This document shows, piece after piece, positions 1 through 7,902 of a DNA stretch of 54,785 nt. How positions within the stretch are numbered: position 1 is the stretch's first letter; each line of letters opens with the position of its first letter. The translations under genes and the position numbers were made by a program. Below the pieces are notes generated by a model. The model had not been told where the DNA came from and did no database searches. It saw only the letters and a list, made by a program, of their open reading frames with translations. Source of the stretch: Cryomorphaceae bacterium (GTDB lineage Bacteria > Bacteroidota > Bacteroidia > Flavobacteriales > Flavobacteriaceae); NCBI GenBank assembly GCA_003331265.1, contig QOPV01000007.1, forward strand, positions 1 through 54,785, in the 5' to 3' direction.

Positions 1-91
1 GCAAGGAGTCAGTAAGATGCTTTTTATTTCAAATACTCTCGCTCATTTAAAGCTCGTGATTCTAGCGTGGTTAGTGTGTTTTTTTTCGTGG

Positions 92-577
92 TTAATCCGT
101 GTTTAAAATTAGTTTAAAGGAGCTGGCTCCGCCACAGATATTCTGAATGGAAATAATATACATTCCTGAACTTAGCCCTGCTAGATTTAATTGTGTTGTT
201 CTTTGGTTTAGCATTTCGCTAAAAATGAGTTTCCCTAAAACATCATAAACCGAAAAGTTTAGCTCTACATCGTCCCAGTTATCAAAAGTGATATTTACCA
301 GGCCTTTAGAGGGGTTTGGGGAAGCTAAAATTTTAATGGTGCTATTTCTTTCACATGATGGTATAAAATATTGTTGAACTCCATGGTTTAAAGTGATCAC
401 ATCGCTGGACCAGGTATTGTATTGAGAGCTCATTTGTGAAACTAAAATCTGTCCAACACTGTAGCTAAAAGATCCTGAAAGAGATTTAGCATCTCCGCCG
501 GTTCCTACTACGTCCTGTTGAGAGAAACAGAAAGAGGTAATTAATAGCGCTAATATTTTTATGGTGTTATTTTTCAT
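92..577 (-). CDS. Small secreted protein with T9SS type A sorting domain
   Basis: This is a 161-residue secreted protein. Residues 1-19 form a signal peptide ending in CFSQ. Residues 22-72 are a short Gly/Ser-rich passenger (GTGGDAKSLSGS, SYSVGQ, HGVQQYF) of a kind common in flavobacterial T9SS cargo. Residues 82-161 are the C-terminal sorting domain, with the PNPSKG motif at 87-92, a YDVLGKL strand near 111-117 and LSSGMYIISI near 135-144. By family knowledge, the sorting domain sends the protein through the type IX system and is cleaved at the surface. The passenger's job is unknown. The gene stands alone at the window edge and overlaps the tail of a broken NTF2-like ORF just upstream. Its G+C is higher than that of the core genes. 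I am confident of the class, not of any function. Confidence 0.85.
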   Translation of the reverse strand: MKNNTIKILALLITSFCFSQQDVVGTGGDAKSLSGSFSYSVGQILVSQMSSQYNTWSSDVITLNHGVQQYFIPSCERNSTIKILASPNPSKGLVNITFDNWDDVELNFSVYDVLGKLIFSEMLNQRTTQLNLAGLSSGMYIISIQNICGGASSFKLILNTD

Positions 578-696
578 GGCTGCATGGCAAAGAAGAATGG
601 TGAAGATTTATTTTTAAACTGCCGTTTTTGTCCTGGATATAGCCAAAAGTGTATTCTACTTTCATACCAATCAGTATCTGTACCAAAATCTGCCAT
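567..696 (-). pseudogene. Truncated 3' end of an NTF2/SnoaL-like gene, probably frameshifted
   Basis: On the minus strand, 665-567 encodes 32 residues that include VEYTFGYIQDKNG followed by LKINLHHSSLP. This resembles the C-terminal strands of small NTF2-like (SnoaL/DUF4440-type) proteins. Only the last quarter of such a domain is present. The stretch just upstream (696-666) reads MADFGTDTDWYE in another frame, which could be the preceding strand after a frameshift. The stop lies inside the T9SS gene that starts at 577. I infer a decayed remnant. It could also be a chance resemblance, because the match rests on recalled family patterns and not on an alignment. Confidence 0.5.
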
Positions 697-765
697 ATTT
701 TTTTACAAGTTAAGTAATTCTTTTAACCTCATAGTAATTAACTTAATCAACTCTGTAACTATCGC

Positions 766-891
766 TTAATTATTGTCAAGCAATAATGTTCTAGCATAAG
801 TAGATACAGGTAGTCTTAATTTGTGAGCCTTATCTACTAATAATTGTTTGTCTTGTGGTAAAAGTTTTACCAATAATTGTTCTGTGTACAT
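766..891 (-). CDS. Mini ribbon-helix-helix (Arc/MobC-like) protein, 41 residues
   Basis: This ORF reads MYTEQLLVKLLPQDKQLLVD and then KAHKLRLPVSTYARTLLLDNN. It fits a minimal ribbon-helix-helix fold: a short strand (LVKLLP), helix A (QDKQLLVDKAHKL), a turn with the typical P-V-S-T-Y, and helix B (STYARTLLL). Such domains occur in CopG/Arc-type repressors, antitoxins and MobC relaxosome proteins. It is shorter than most family members but holds the whole motif. No toxin, relaxase or other partner lies beside it. The next ORF on this strand is the NTF2-like remnant, so it may be a leftover from a lost mobile element. A hairpin sits directly upstream at 908-930. Confidence 0.55.
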   Translation of the reverse strand: MYTEQLLVKLLPQDKQLLVDKAHKLRLPVSTYARTLLLDNN

Positions 892-907
892 TTTATTTTA
901 AATTAAT

Positions 908-935
908 AACCCAAACGAAAGGCTTGGGTTTTTTT
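908..935 (+). terminator. Hairpin with T tract
   Basis: AACCCAA (908-914) pairs perfectly with TTGGGTT (924-930) around a 9-nt loop, and the plus strand continues in T (to 935). As a plus-strand terminator it has no clear gene upstream. On the minus strand it would lie about 75 nt after the stop of the 77-residue gene (1007) and could end the tdh transcript, although the run of T there is interrupted. Confidence 0.55.
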
Positions 936-1006
936 GGGTTTATTTGTTTCTCCTGTAGAAGTTTATATCCATGTATTCTCATATAAAAACATAATTTTCA
1001 AATATC

Positions 1007-1240
1007 TTATTCTAATATTTTTCCTCTATTAGGTTTTAGTTTGTTTTTAATTTCATTAAGATCTCTTTTCTCAATAATAGCATATGCTAAAGAGTGCATG
1101 TCGTTTAAGTTTTCAGTGCCTGATTGAATTAGTATTTTCTTTTCAATTTTAAAATATTCCTTTAAATGTTTTTCGTGATGAATTGCAGTGTTTTTACCAT
1201 TTGGACCTCTAAAATCCCAAATGAGTTTTATTTTTTCCAT
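1007..1240 (-). CDS. Conserved hypothetical protein, 77 residues
   Basis: This is a soluble 77-residue protein starting MEKIKLIWDFRGPNG, followed by a His-rich stretch (TAIHHEKHLKEYF) and ending LKPNRGKILE. It has no signal peptide and no membrane segment. I recognise the WDFRGP-N-G, HHExHLKE and KPNRG pattern as a small protein conserved in Bacteroidota, but I know no function for it. It starts 14 nt after the stop of the threonine dehydrogenase gene on the same strand, so the two are probably co-transcribed. The layout (strand, His/Glu helix, strand, helix) resembles a small ferredoxin-like alpha/beta fold. That is a guess from residue pattern only. Confidence 0.75.
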   Translation of the reverse strand: MEKIKLIWDFRGPNGKNTAIHHEKHLKEYFKIEKKILIQSGTENLNDMHSLAYAIIEKRDLNEIKNKLKPNRGKILE

Positions 1241-1254
1241 ATCAAAAGTTAAAA

Positions 1255-2169
1255 TTAATTTAAGGTTTTATTTAAACTTTCTTTTAGTCCAAACTTTGGT
1301 TTCCAGCCCCAATCTCTAGTAGACAAAGAATCATCAATTGTTTTTGGCCAGGTATCAGCAATTTGTTGTCTAAAATCTGGTTCATAATGTACTTTAAATT
1401 CAAACCCGTTATTAGACATTTCATTTAATAATTGTTTTGGAGTTATACTAAATCCTGTAATATTGTAAGAACTAGATATCGATAAATCTTTACGACTTAC
1501 TGACATTAGTTTTACAGCAGAGTTAATAGCATCATCAATGTACATCATTGGTAGCTCGGTATTTTCACTCAAAAAACAAACGTAATCATTTCCTTTTTTA
1601 GCTGCATTAAGCATTTCTATAACATAATCAGTAGTACCTCCTCCAGGCACTGTTTTTGTAGAAATTATTCCTGGATACCTTAATGAACGAATATCCAATC
1701 CAAATTTATTGAAGTAGTATTCCATCAGCTTTTCACCAGCTAATTTAGTTATTCCATAAATTGTAGTTGGATTCATTAAGGGGTTTTGAGAAACAAAATT
1801 AAGGTTAGATTCTGTTCCAAAAATAGCTATAGAACTTGGCCAAAAAATTTTTTTAATTTTATTTTCAATAGAAATTTGTGCAATATTTTGAAAACTATTC
1901 ATATTTAATTTCCATGAGATAAAAGGATCTTTTTCTCCATTGGCTGAAAGAATAGCAACTAAATGGTATATAACATTTATATTATACTTTTTCACAAGCG
2001 AATCCATCTTATCTTTATCCAAAACGTTTGCTAATTCAAATTCACAGGAAAGTTTTTCTTTAGGATTTTTTATGTCGGTTGCTAAAACAAAAGAATTTAA
2101 TTTTTTGAAGTGATCAATAAACTCTATTCCAAGTTGACCTAAAGCTCCTGTAATTAATATTCTATCCAT
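1255..2169 (-). CDS. tdh: L-threonine 3-dehydrogenase, short-chain (SDR) type
   Basis: This 304-residue NAD-dependent epimerase/dehydratase-like enzyme would oxidise L-threonine to 2-amino-3-ketobutyrate. The NAD-binding G-x-x-G-x-x-G motif is GALGQLG at residues 8-14, and the catalytic Tyr-x-x-x-Lys is YGITK at 138-142, preceded by PSSIAIFG. Length and the SLRYPGIIS...PGGGTTDY segment match the SDR-type threonine dehydrogenases known from flavobacteria, not the zinc-dependent type. The gene is divergent from kbl across only 46 nt. Kbl takes the product of this enzyme, which strongly supports the call. The downstream 77-residue ORF shares its transcript. Confidence 0.9.
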   Translation of the reverse strand: MDRILITGALGQLGIEFIDHFKKLNSFVLATDIKNPKEKLSCEFELANVLDKDKMDSLVKKYNINVIYHLVAILSANGEKDPFISWKLNMNSFQNIAQISIENKIKKIFWPSSIAIFGTESNLNFVSQNPLMNPTTIYGITKLAGEKLMEYYFNKFGLDIRSLRYPGIISTKTVPGGGTTDYVIEMLNAAKKGNDYVCFLSENTELPMMYIDDAINSAVKLMSVSRKDLSISSSYNITGFSITPKQLLNEMSNNGFEFKVHYEPDFRQQIADTWPKTIDDSLSTRDWGWKPKFGLKESLNKTLN

Positions 2170-2215
2170 TTATTTGAAATAATAGTTTAATTTTAATTAA
2201 AATTAACTTATTTAA

Positions 2216-3406
2216 ATGAACGAATCTATAAAGAACAGACTTAATCAGGAATTAACAGATATTAAACAGTCTGGTCGTTATAAAAGTGAGAGAATAATTC
2301 ATTCAAAACAAAATTCTAATATTATAGTTAATGAGGGTGAAAATGTTTTAAATTTTTGTGCAAATAATTATTTAGGTTTAGCTTCAAATCCAATTGTTAT
2401 TGAAAAGGCAAAACAAACATTAGAAAGCCATGGTTTTGGAATGGCTTCAGTAAGATTTATATGCGGGACTCAAAATATTCATAAGACATTAGAAAATAAG
2501 ATCTCAAAATTTCTTGGTAAAGAAGATACTATTTTATATGCAGCCGCTTTTGATGCAAATGGAGGTTTGTTTGAGCCTTTATTTAATAATGAAGATGCTA
2601 TTATCAGTGATGCTCTAAATCATGCCTCAATAATTGATGGTATAAGATTATGTAAAGCTCAAAGATTTAGATATAAACACAATGATATGGTTGATTTAGA
2701 AATTCAACTTAAAAAAGCTTCTAATTGTAGAAATAGAATAATTGTAACTGATGGTGTTTTTTCTATGGATGGTACATTAGCTCAATTAGATAAAATTTGT
2801 GATTTAGCCAATAAGTATGATGCAATAGTTATGTCTGATGAATGTCATTCAACCGGATTTATTGGAAAGAATGGTAGAGGAGTTCACGAAGAATTAGGAG
2901 TTATTGAGAGTGTAGATATTATTACCGGAACTCTGGGTAAAGCATTAGGCGGAGCGTCTGGAGGATTTACTAGTGGTCCTAAAGAAGTGATTGAGATTTT
3001 AAGACAAAAGTCTAGACCATATTTATTTTCAAACACATTAGCACCATCAATTGTTGGAGCTTCTTTAGCAGTTATGGATATTCTCGAGTCTGATAATTCC
3101 TTTTTAAATAAATTAAAAAATAATACTAAAATCTTCAGAGAGGGAATGATAAAATTGGGCTTTGAAATTAAAACTGGAAATCATCCTATTGTTCCGGTAA
3201 TGTTGTATGATGATCATCTAGCTCAAAAAATGTCATCTGCTCTTCTTGAAATGGGTATTTATGTAATCGGATTCTTTTATCCAGTAGTGCCTAAAGGACA
3301 AGCAAGAATAAGGGTGCAACTGTCAGCCTCTCATTCAACAGAGCAAGTCAAACAGGCATTAAATGCTTTTAAAAAAGTAGGTAAAAAATTAGGAGTTATT
3401 AATTAG
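2216..3406 (+). CDS. kbl: Glycine C-acetyltransferase (2-amino-3-ketobutyrate CoA ligase)
   Basis: This 396-residue PLP enzyme of the alpha-oxoamine synthase family splits 2-amino-3-ketobutyrate with CoA into glycine and acetyl-CoA. Residue landmarks are NYLGLASNP near 51-59, [13 protein letters not shown] near 73-85, the PLP-contacting DECHSTGF at 208-215 and the Schiff-base lysine K242 in GTLGKALGG. Length matches the family. The likely substrate source is the divergent threonine dehydrogenase. Its stop codon overlaps that of the convergent DUF6029 gene (TAG 3404-3406, against the opposing TAA at 3403-3405), so no terminator separates them. Confidence 0.95.
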   Translation: MNESIKNRLNQELTDIKQSGRYKSERIIHSKQNSNIIVNEGENVLNFCANNYLGLASNPIVIEKAKQTLESHGFGMASVRFICGTQNIHKTLENKISKFLGKEDTILYAAAFDANGGLFEPLFNNEDAIISDALNHASIIDGIRLCKAQRFRYKHNDMVDLEIQLKKASNCRNRIIVTDGVFSMDGTLAQLDKICDLANKYDAIVMSDECHSTGFIGKNGRGVHEELGVIESVDIITGTLGKALGGASGGFTSGPKEVIEILRQKSRPYLFSNTLAPSIVGASLAVMDILESDNSFLNKLKNNTKIFREGMIKLGFEIKTGNHPIVPVMLYDDHLAQKMSSALLEMGIYVIGFFYPVVPKGQARIRVQLSASHSTEQVKQALNAFKKVGKKLGVIN

Positions 3407-5061
3407 AACAAAGACGTTGTAATACTAAAACTTAAGCCAGTACTTTCAGGGACATATCTACATATTCCCCCTGTGCATACAAGCCCACCTCTTTGTCTTC
3501 CATAATTAATTGTATATCTATTTATCCCTTTACTATAGCTTCCTCCAAGATTATAGTAATGGACTTTTTTTTCCTCTGTTGGATTTTGATAATTATATAA
3601 ATCTGAAAAGTATACTGAGAATGCAGAGTTTAAATTATATTCAATTGCAAATGCTGACCAATTCTTTGTATCATCTTTTGTAGATAAATGTTGGAGTTCA
3701 AGTCTAATTGATTTTTTATCATTTATTTTATATGTGTTTTCCAAAACTACTATACTAGACTCAACTTCCCCTGTAGTTTCTTCTACAAATTTTTTGTTGT
3801 AAAACTGATTAACAAATAAAATAATATTATCAAATTTTGTAGACCATTTTTTTCTAATTTCTAAGCTTAGCTCCGAAAAATATTTTTCCCCAAAACCAAA
3901 TAAATCTACATCATAATTTTGATTTACATAATCATAATTACCATCTAAATTATTCCAGACAGAAGCATTAATTGATAGATTTGTCCCATATTTTCCTCCT
4001 AAAAAAGTTTCCTCTTCAATAAAATAATATAGATCTGCTTGCATACCAATTTCTCCAGCTTTTGTAAGATCTTTACTCTGAAATGACACATTTGGCTGAG
4101 CAGCATAAACATAAAGATTGGTAAGAGAATAATCATGTTGTTTTGTGAGTGCAGGTAAGTAGTTAACAATACTTTCGTTATAAACATTCCCAAAAGCTTC
4201 TCTTTCGGAAAAAAGAGACATATTTTCTAACCTTCTGAAAGTGAAATCAAGTCCAAAACCATTTTTAAAAAACCCAGAATTAAATAAAAAAGCGGATCCT
4301 TCTTTTATAAAATTATCAGAAAGAGACCCAAAAATAACTATTGGGTTCTTGGATTTGTTAACTAATTCAATGTTTGAATAAAAAGAATTGGAGGAGAAGT
4401 CGATCCTTCCAGATATTAAATTTGTCATTTCTGGATAAAAACTGCTTTTTGTTCTTTGGTCATTTCTTCCCACATAACTTAATCCCATCAAAAAAGTTGA
4501 ATTGTTTTTGGTGATTTTTGACAAGTCAAATTCTGAATCAAAACCAACAATATAACCTTTTGAATATTTGAATCCTTTTTTTTGATTTCCAATTAAAGCC
4601 GTAATATTTATTTCATCATTTATTCTGTATTTCGCATTCAAACCTCTTATTGAGTTGTTAATACCCAAATCTTTATCTTCCCAAGATCGTAGGATCATTC
4701 CACTTCCAAATTGCTCATAAAAATTTCCTGCAGAAATATTTAAGTCATCAATATTATAATCAATCTTAAATGTAGATAAACCTATTTCTTTAAAGTTCGG
4801 CGAATAATTTAAAAGAGGAGAAGGTGCATAAGATTCTATTTGAATTTCAAAATTCCAATTTCTTCCTAAATATGATTTTAAATTCAAATAATTATTTGAT
4901 CTAAATCTATCCTCTTGATTAAAATCTCCTGTCTTTGAATCATCTAGATAATATGCTGAATAAGATTCATATGAAGAGGAAAGGTTTTTAAATAACTGAG
5001 TATATGAAAAAGAAGTATTTAAAAGAAAGGATAATACCAGTATATTTTTTATTTTCTTCAT
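3403..5061 (-). CDS. DUF6029-type outer-membrane beta-barrel protein
   Basis: This 552-residue protein has a signal peptide (about residues 1-21) and then alternating amphipathic strands throughout, ending in an aromatic residue (TTSLF), as outer-membrane barrels do. Segments such as [23 protein letters not shown] match the DUF6029 family of Bacteroidota. No enzymatic motif is visible. It lies 11 nt after the TlpA gene on the same strand and faces the Omp28 gene across the divergent promoter region, a grouping that hints at an envelope redox or thiol-related role. That role is inferred from context only. A CTGGICR near the C-terminus gives two Cys, which might be disulphide-bonded. Confidence 0.8.
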   Translation of the reverse strand: MKKIKNILVLSFLLNTSFSYTQLFKNLSSSYESYSAYYLDDSKTGDFNQEDRFRSNNYLNLKSYLGRNWNFEIQIESYAPSPLLNYSPNFKEIGLSTFKIDYNIDDLNISAGNFYEQFGSGMILRSWEDKDLGINNSIRGLNAKYRINDEINITALIGNQKKGFKYSKGYIVGFDSEFDLSKITKNNSTFLMGLSYVGRNDQRTKSSFYPEMTNLISGRIDFSSNSFYSNIELVNKSKNPIVIFGSLSDNFIKEGSAFLFNSGFFKNGFGLDFTFRRLENMSLFSEREAFGNVYNESIVNYLPALTKQHDYSLTNLYVYAAQPNVSFQSKDLTKAGEIGMQADLYYFIEEETFLGGKYGTNLSINASVWNNLDGNYDYVNQNYDVDLFGFGEKYFSELSLEIRKKWSTKFDNIILFVNQFYNKKFVEETTGEVESSIVVLENTYKINDKKSIRLELQHLSTKDDTKNWSAFAIEYNLNSAFSVYFSDLYNYQNPTEEKKVHYYNLGGSYSKGINRYTINYGRQRGGLVCTGGICRYVPESTGLSFSITTSLF

Positions 5062-5072
5062 AAAGACAAATG

Positions 5073-5573
5073 TTAATTTTTTGATTTAGAATTTTTAACA
5101 ATAAACTGGTAAAGATCATTTTCTTCTCCAGGTTTATAACCAATTCGTCTGTATATAATTTTGTTGCCATTAGTAACAATCGTGTGAGGAATACCGTTAA
5201 TATTCAAAGCTCTTTTTAAATCTTGATTTTCATCTAATAAGATTTTGAATCCCCATTTTTTTCCACTTATTAAAGGTCTTATTCTTCTTTTAGTTCTGGA
5301 GTCGTCAGTTGATATGGCAACTATTTTCACATTAGCTTCATCCCATTTTTCTATTTCTTTATGTATATCATCAAGTTCGTTGATACACGGAACACACCAT
5401 GTTGCCCAAAAGCTGTACACAGTCAACCCATTTTTATTGTAAATAGATCTTGAATTAACAGGTTTACCATCAAGAGTTTTTATGTTTACACTAGGTATAT
5501 TATTTTGAGAATAAGTGCTTTGTGTAGTTATTAAGAATAACACTATTAACAGTTTTATGTAATTAAATTTCAT
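5073..5573 (-). CDS. TlpA-family periplasmic thiol-disulphide oxidoreductase
   Basis: This is a 166-residue thioredoxin-fold protein with a signal peptide (about 1-22, ending TYSQ). The redox motif W-C-V-P-C is at residues 59-63 (Cys60, Cys63) inside YSFWATWCVPC, and the cis-proline loop is NGIPHTIV near 125-132. TlpA-type proteins reduce or oxidise thiols of exported proteins in the periplasm. The gene is first in a two-gene minus-strand unit with the DUF6029 barrel. It is divergent from an Omp28-type lipoprotein carrying a second CxxC thioredoxin fold, so the three probably act on the same clients. Confidence 0.92.
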   Translation of the reverse strand: MKFNYIKLLIVLFLITTQSTYSQNNIPSVNIKTLDGKPVNSRSIYNKNGLTVYSFWATWCVPCINELDDIHKEIEKWDEANVKIVAISTDDSRTKRRIRPLISGKKWGFKILLDENQDLKRALNINGIPHTIVTNGNKIIYRRIGYKPGEENDLYQFIVKNSKSKN

Positions 5574-5659
5574 TATTAATTAATTTATTAGTTAAAAATA
5601 ATGTTAATTTTACAATTAAATTAAATTAAATTATATTAGTATTATAATTATTTGATAAC

Positions 5660-6709
5660 ATGAATTTTAACACAAAACTTCTATTTTCTTTTATCGCTTC
5701 ATTTTTTATTTTTTCTTGTACATATGAAGGTGTGGGTGATGATAACAACTCAGGAAATGGTGGTGGTTCCCCTGACGATGTTAAGAGTATTAAGCTAACA
5801 ATATCATCCGAAAATGTTGAAGTTAATTCAGAGTTAACCTTTACAGTTTTAAGTGATAAAAATGATTTACTGACTTCAAGTTGTAAATTTTTTGTTAATG
5901 GTACAGAAATTTCTGGTAACAAATTTAAACCAGGTGAACCTGGGGATTATACAGTCTACGCAACATACAAAGCTTTAACAAGTTCAACCAAAACTTTTTC
6001 AGCTTCAGCACAGCCTGTTAAAAACTTTAAAACTAATGTTCTAATTGAAGATTTTACAGGAGCATGGTGTGGTTATTGTACAAGAGTAGCTTATAAATTA
6101 CAAGAACTAAAAAAGAAAACTTCTCAGATAGTTGTTGTTGCTGCTCATTATGGAGATGCATTGCAGTATTCAAAAATTAGTGAAATGACAAATGCTTTTG
6201 GTGTTTCATCTTACCCACATGCAAGGCTTAATAGGACAGCTAAATGGAACGAGACTGAGAGTGCAGTAACATCACTCTATGCTAATAGTTCAAAAGTAGG
6301 TGTTTTAATAGAATCTTCTATTGATGGCAGAACTCTTACTTTAAAAGTTAAAGCCAAATTTTCAGAAACCTATACTGATTTAAAGCTTGGTGTTTTTCTT
6401 CTTGAAAATGATTTATTACTTGATCAAGCAAATTATGGTGACTTTGGTTACGGTTCTGATAATCCGATAGTTAATTTTGAGCATGATGATGTTTTAAGAG
6501 TCGCTCTAACAAGTCCTTTGGGGGATAATATTTCTTCCGAATCTACAAAAGTTGGTTCGGTATTTGAAAAATCTTTTACTTACGAAATACCTAACTCATA
6601 TGATAAAGATAAAATGGATATAGTTGCTTTTATAACAGATAAAGATAAAATGTCTTTAAATGCAAGACATTCTGAAATTGGAAAGACTCAAGAATTTGAA
6701 GAGCTTTAA
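5660..6709 (+). CDS. Omp28-related lipoprotein with thioredoxin-like domain
   Basis: This 349-residue lipoprotein has a signal peptide with lipobox FIFSC (Cys20) and then a Gly/Asn/Asp-rich linker. An Ig-like segment spans about 40-117, and a thioredoxin-like domain carries the G-A-W-C-G-Y-C motif at 135-141 (Cys137, Cys140) with SSYPHARLN as the cis-Pro region. The C-terminal half is beta-rich. This order matches the Omp28-related family of Bacteroidota. It is probably anchored to the outer membrane. The CxxC suggests thiol exchange, but the family's exact reaction is not established to my knowledge. It is divergent from tlpA/DUF6029 (86-nt gap). Confidence 0.88.
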   Translation: MNFNTKLLFSFIASFFIFSCTYEGVGDDNNSGNGGGSPDDVKSIKLTISSENVEVNSELTFTVLSDKNDLLTSSCKFFVNGTEISGNKFKPGEPGDYTVYATYKALTSSTKTFSASAQPVKNFKTNVLIEDFTGAWCGYCTRVAYKLQELKKKTSQIVVVAAHYGDALQYSKISEMTNAFGVSSYPHARLNRTAKWNETESAVTSLYANSSKVGVLIESSIDGRTLTLKVKAKFSETYTDLKLGVFLLENDLLLDQANYGDFGYGSDNPIVNFEHDDVLRVALTSPLGDNISSESTKVGSVFEKSFTYEIPNSYDKDKMDIVAFITDKDKMSLNARHSEIGKTQEFEEL

Positions 6710-6715
6710 TAAAAA

Positions 6716-6865
6716 TTAATCCATACTATTTTTTGTCACATAATATCTCCATCCTAATAATGCAAGCTGTGCTTTGTTAGCCTTAATTGGATCTAATCTT
6801 TTTTTTGTTAAACTTGGTAACACCTTCTTATTAATTTTTGCAATAATTTTAAATAAAAATTTCAT
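6716..6865 (-). CDS. Conserved 49-residue basic protein (often annotated SsrA-binding-like)
   Basis: This is a small minus-strand ORF of 49 residues, MKFLFKIIAKINKKVLPSLT continuing KKRLDPIKANKAQLALLGWR and YYVTKNSMD. It is strongly basic with one hydrophobic patch (LALLGW). I recognise it as a short protein conserved in Flavobacteriia that databases often label SsrA-binding protein. It does not carry the SmpB fold, so I would not infer a tmRNA role. It lies in the 200-nt gap between the Omp28 gene and the antiporter. Its stop is 6 nt from the Omp28 stop. Codon use and conservation pattern make it more than a chance ORF. Confidence 0.72.
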   Translation of the reverse strand: MKFLFKIIAKINKKVLPSLTKKRLDPIKANKAQLALLGWRYYVTKNSMD

Positions 6866-6910
6866 TAGCAACCAATATACAATTCATGTGTTATATTTAC
6901 AACTTTAAAT

Positions 6911-7852
6911 ATGGACTTTAGTACCTTTGTTTTGTTGTTTTCCGGCTTGATTGTTTTGATAGTAGGAGGGAACTTACTTTTGAAATCAGCAGTTTCAATT
7001 TCATTGAAATTTAATATTCCTAAAATTTTAATTGGAATGACTATTGTTTCTTTAGCTACCTCAGCTCCAGAGTTAATTATAAGCTTAAAGTCTGCTTTAA
7101 TCGGATCTCCAGACCTAGCAATATCGAATGTTGTAGGATCTAATATTGCAAATATTGGTTTAGTTTTAGGACTAACTATTCTTTTTTCTCCGATTAAAAT
7201 TTCAAATAATATTTATAAAATAGATTGGCCTATAATGATGTTTTCTGCTTTGTGTTTTTTAATTACCATTTTGGATGGAATAATTAACATTTATGAAGGT
7301 GGTATTTTGGTTTGTTTTTTAGTAATTACTATCACTTTTTTAATAAAGCATCAAGAAAAATCTGAAGAAGATATTGATCTTGAAGTAAAACCGGAAGATT
7401 CTTTACTGAAGTCAACTATTCTTCTTTTTTTTGGAGGTGCTTTTCTTTATTTAGGCTCCGAATGGTTTATTTCAGGTGCAATAAATCTTGCTAGTTCTTT
7501 TGGTATTAGTGAAAGAATAATTGGAATTACATTAGTTTCTGTTGGAACAAGTATTCCGGAACTAGTTACTTCTTTGGTTGCTGTTTATAAAAAGGAAAAA
7601 GGAATATCATTGGGTAATTTATTAGGATCCAATATTTTTAATGTGTTTGCTGTTTTAGGAATAACTTCAATAGTAACTCCTCTTGTTGTTGGTGATTCGA
7701 ATATCATAAACTTTGATATATATGTCATGCTGTTTTTTGCTTTTATTATATTGCCTCTAATATTTGTTCCTAAAAAATTTATTTTAGGTAGAATTGAAGG
7801 AGTGTTTATGTTATCTTTTTATATTTTTTACGTTTATAATCTTTTTGTATAA
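6911..7852 (+). CDS. Calcium/sodium antiporter, CaCA (YrbG) family
   Basis: This 313-residue inner-membrane protein has about ten hydrophobic segments arranged as two repeats. Each half holds the alpha-repeat signature: ATSAPELIISLKS...VVGSNIANIGLVLG near residues 50-86, and GTSIPELVTSLVA...LLGSNIFNVFAVLG near 215-255. An acidic linker (EKSEEDIDLEVKPED) joins the halves. These features define the K-independent Na+/Ca2+ exchanger family. It is transcribed alone and followed directly by a strong bidirectional terminator shared with glutamine synthetase. Confidence 0.93.
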   Translation: MDFSTFVLLFSGLIVLIVGGNLLLKSAVSISLKFNIPKILIGMTIVSLATSAPELIISLKSALIGSPDLAISNVVGSNIANIGLVLGLTILFSPIKISNNIYKIDWPIMMFSALCFLITILDGIINIYEGGILVCFLVITITFLIKHQEKSEEDIDLEVKPEDSLLKSTILLFFGGAFLYLGSEWFISGAINLASSFGISERIIGITLVSVGTSIPELVTSLVAVYKKEKGISLGNLLGSNIFNVFAVLGITSIVTPLVVGDSNIINFDIYVMLFFAFIILPLIFVPKKFILGRIEGVFMLSFYIFYVYNLFV

Positions 7853-7854
7853 AA

Positions 7855-7880
7855 AAAGCACCTAAGGAATTAGGTGCTTT
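7855..7880. terminator. Bidirectional rho-independent terminator
   Basis: AAAGCACCTAA (7855-7865) pairs over all 11 positions with TTAGGTGCTTT (7870-7880) around a GGAA loop, with A and T runs on either side. It separates the convergent antiporter and glutamine synthetase genes. Confidence 0.9.
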
Positions 7881-7902
7881 AATAATTATTTATCTTTTTT
7901 AT

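Noticed and set aside
66-94. CGTGGTTA direct repeat (66-73 and 87-94), considered as an attachment site
   Set aside because: Only 8 bp at the window edge, with no integrase or tRNA nearby.
584-769. Plus-strand 61-residue ORF
   Set aside because: It covers the minus-strand NTF2-like remnant and gap, has odd composition and no motif, and is best read as a shadow.
893-982. 29-residue minus-strand ORF ending just before the mini-RHH gene
   Set aside because: It runs through the 908-930 hairpin, has no recognisable motif and is too short to support.
3999-4193. Alternative-frame ORF inside the DUF6029 gene
   Set aside because: Shadow of the long barrel gene. The same reasoning covers similar short ORFs inside secA, recQ, ilvE and acs.
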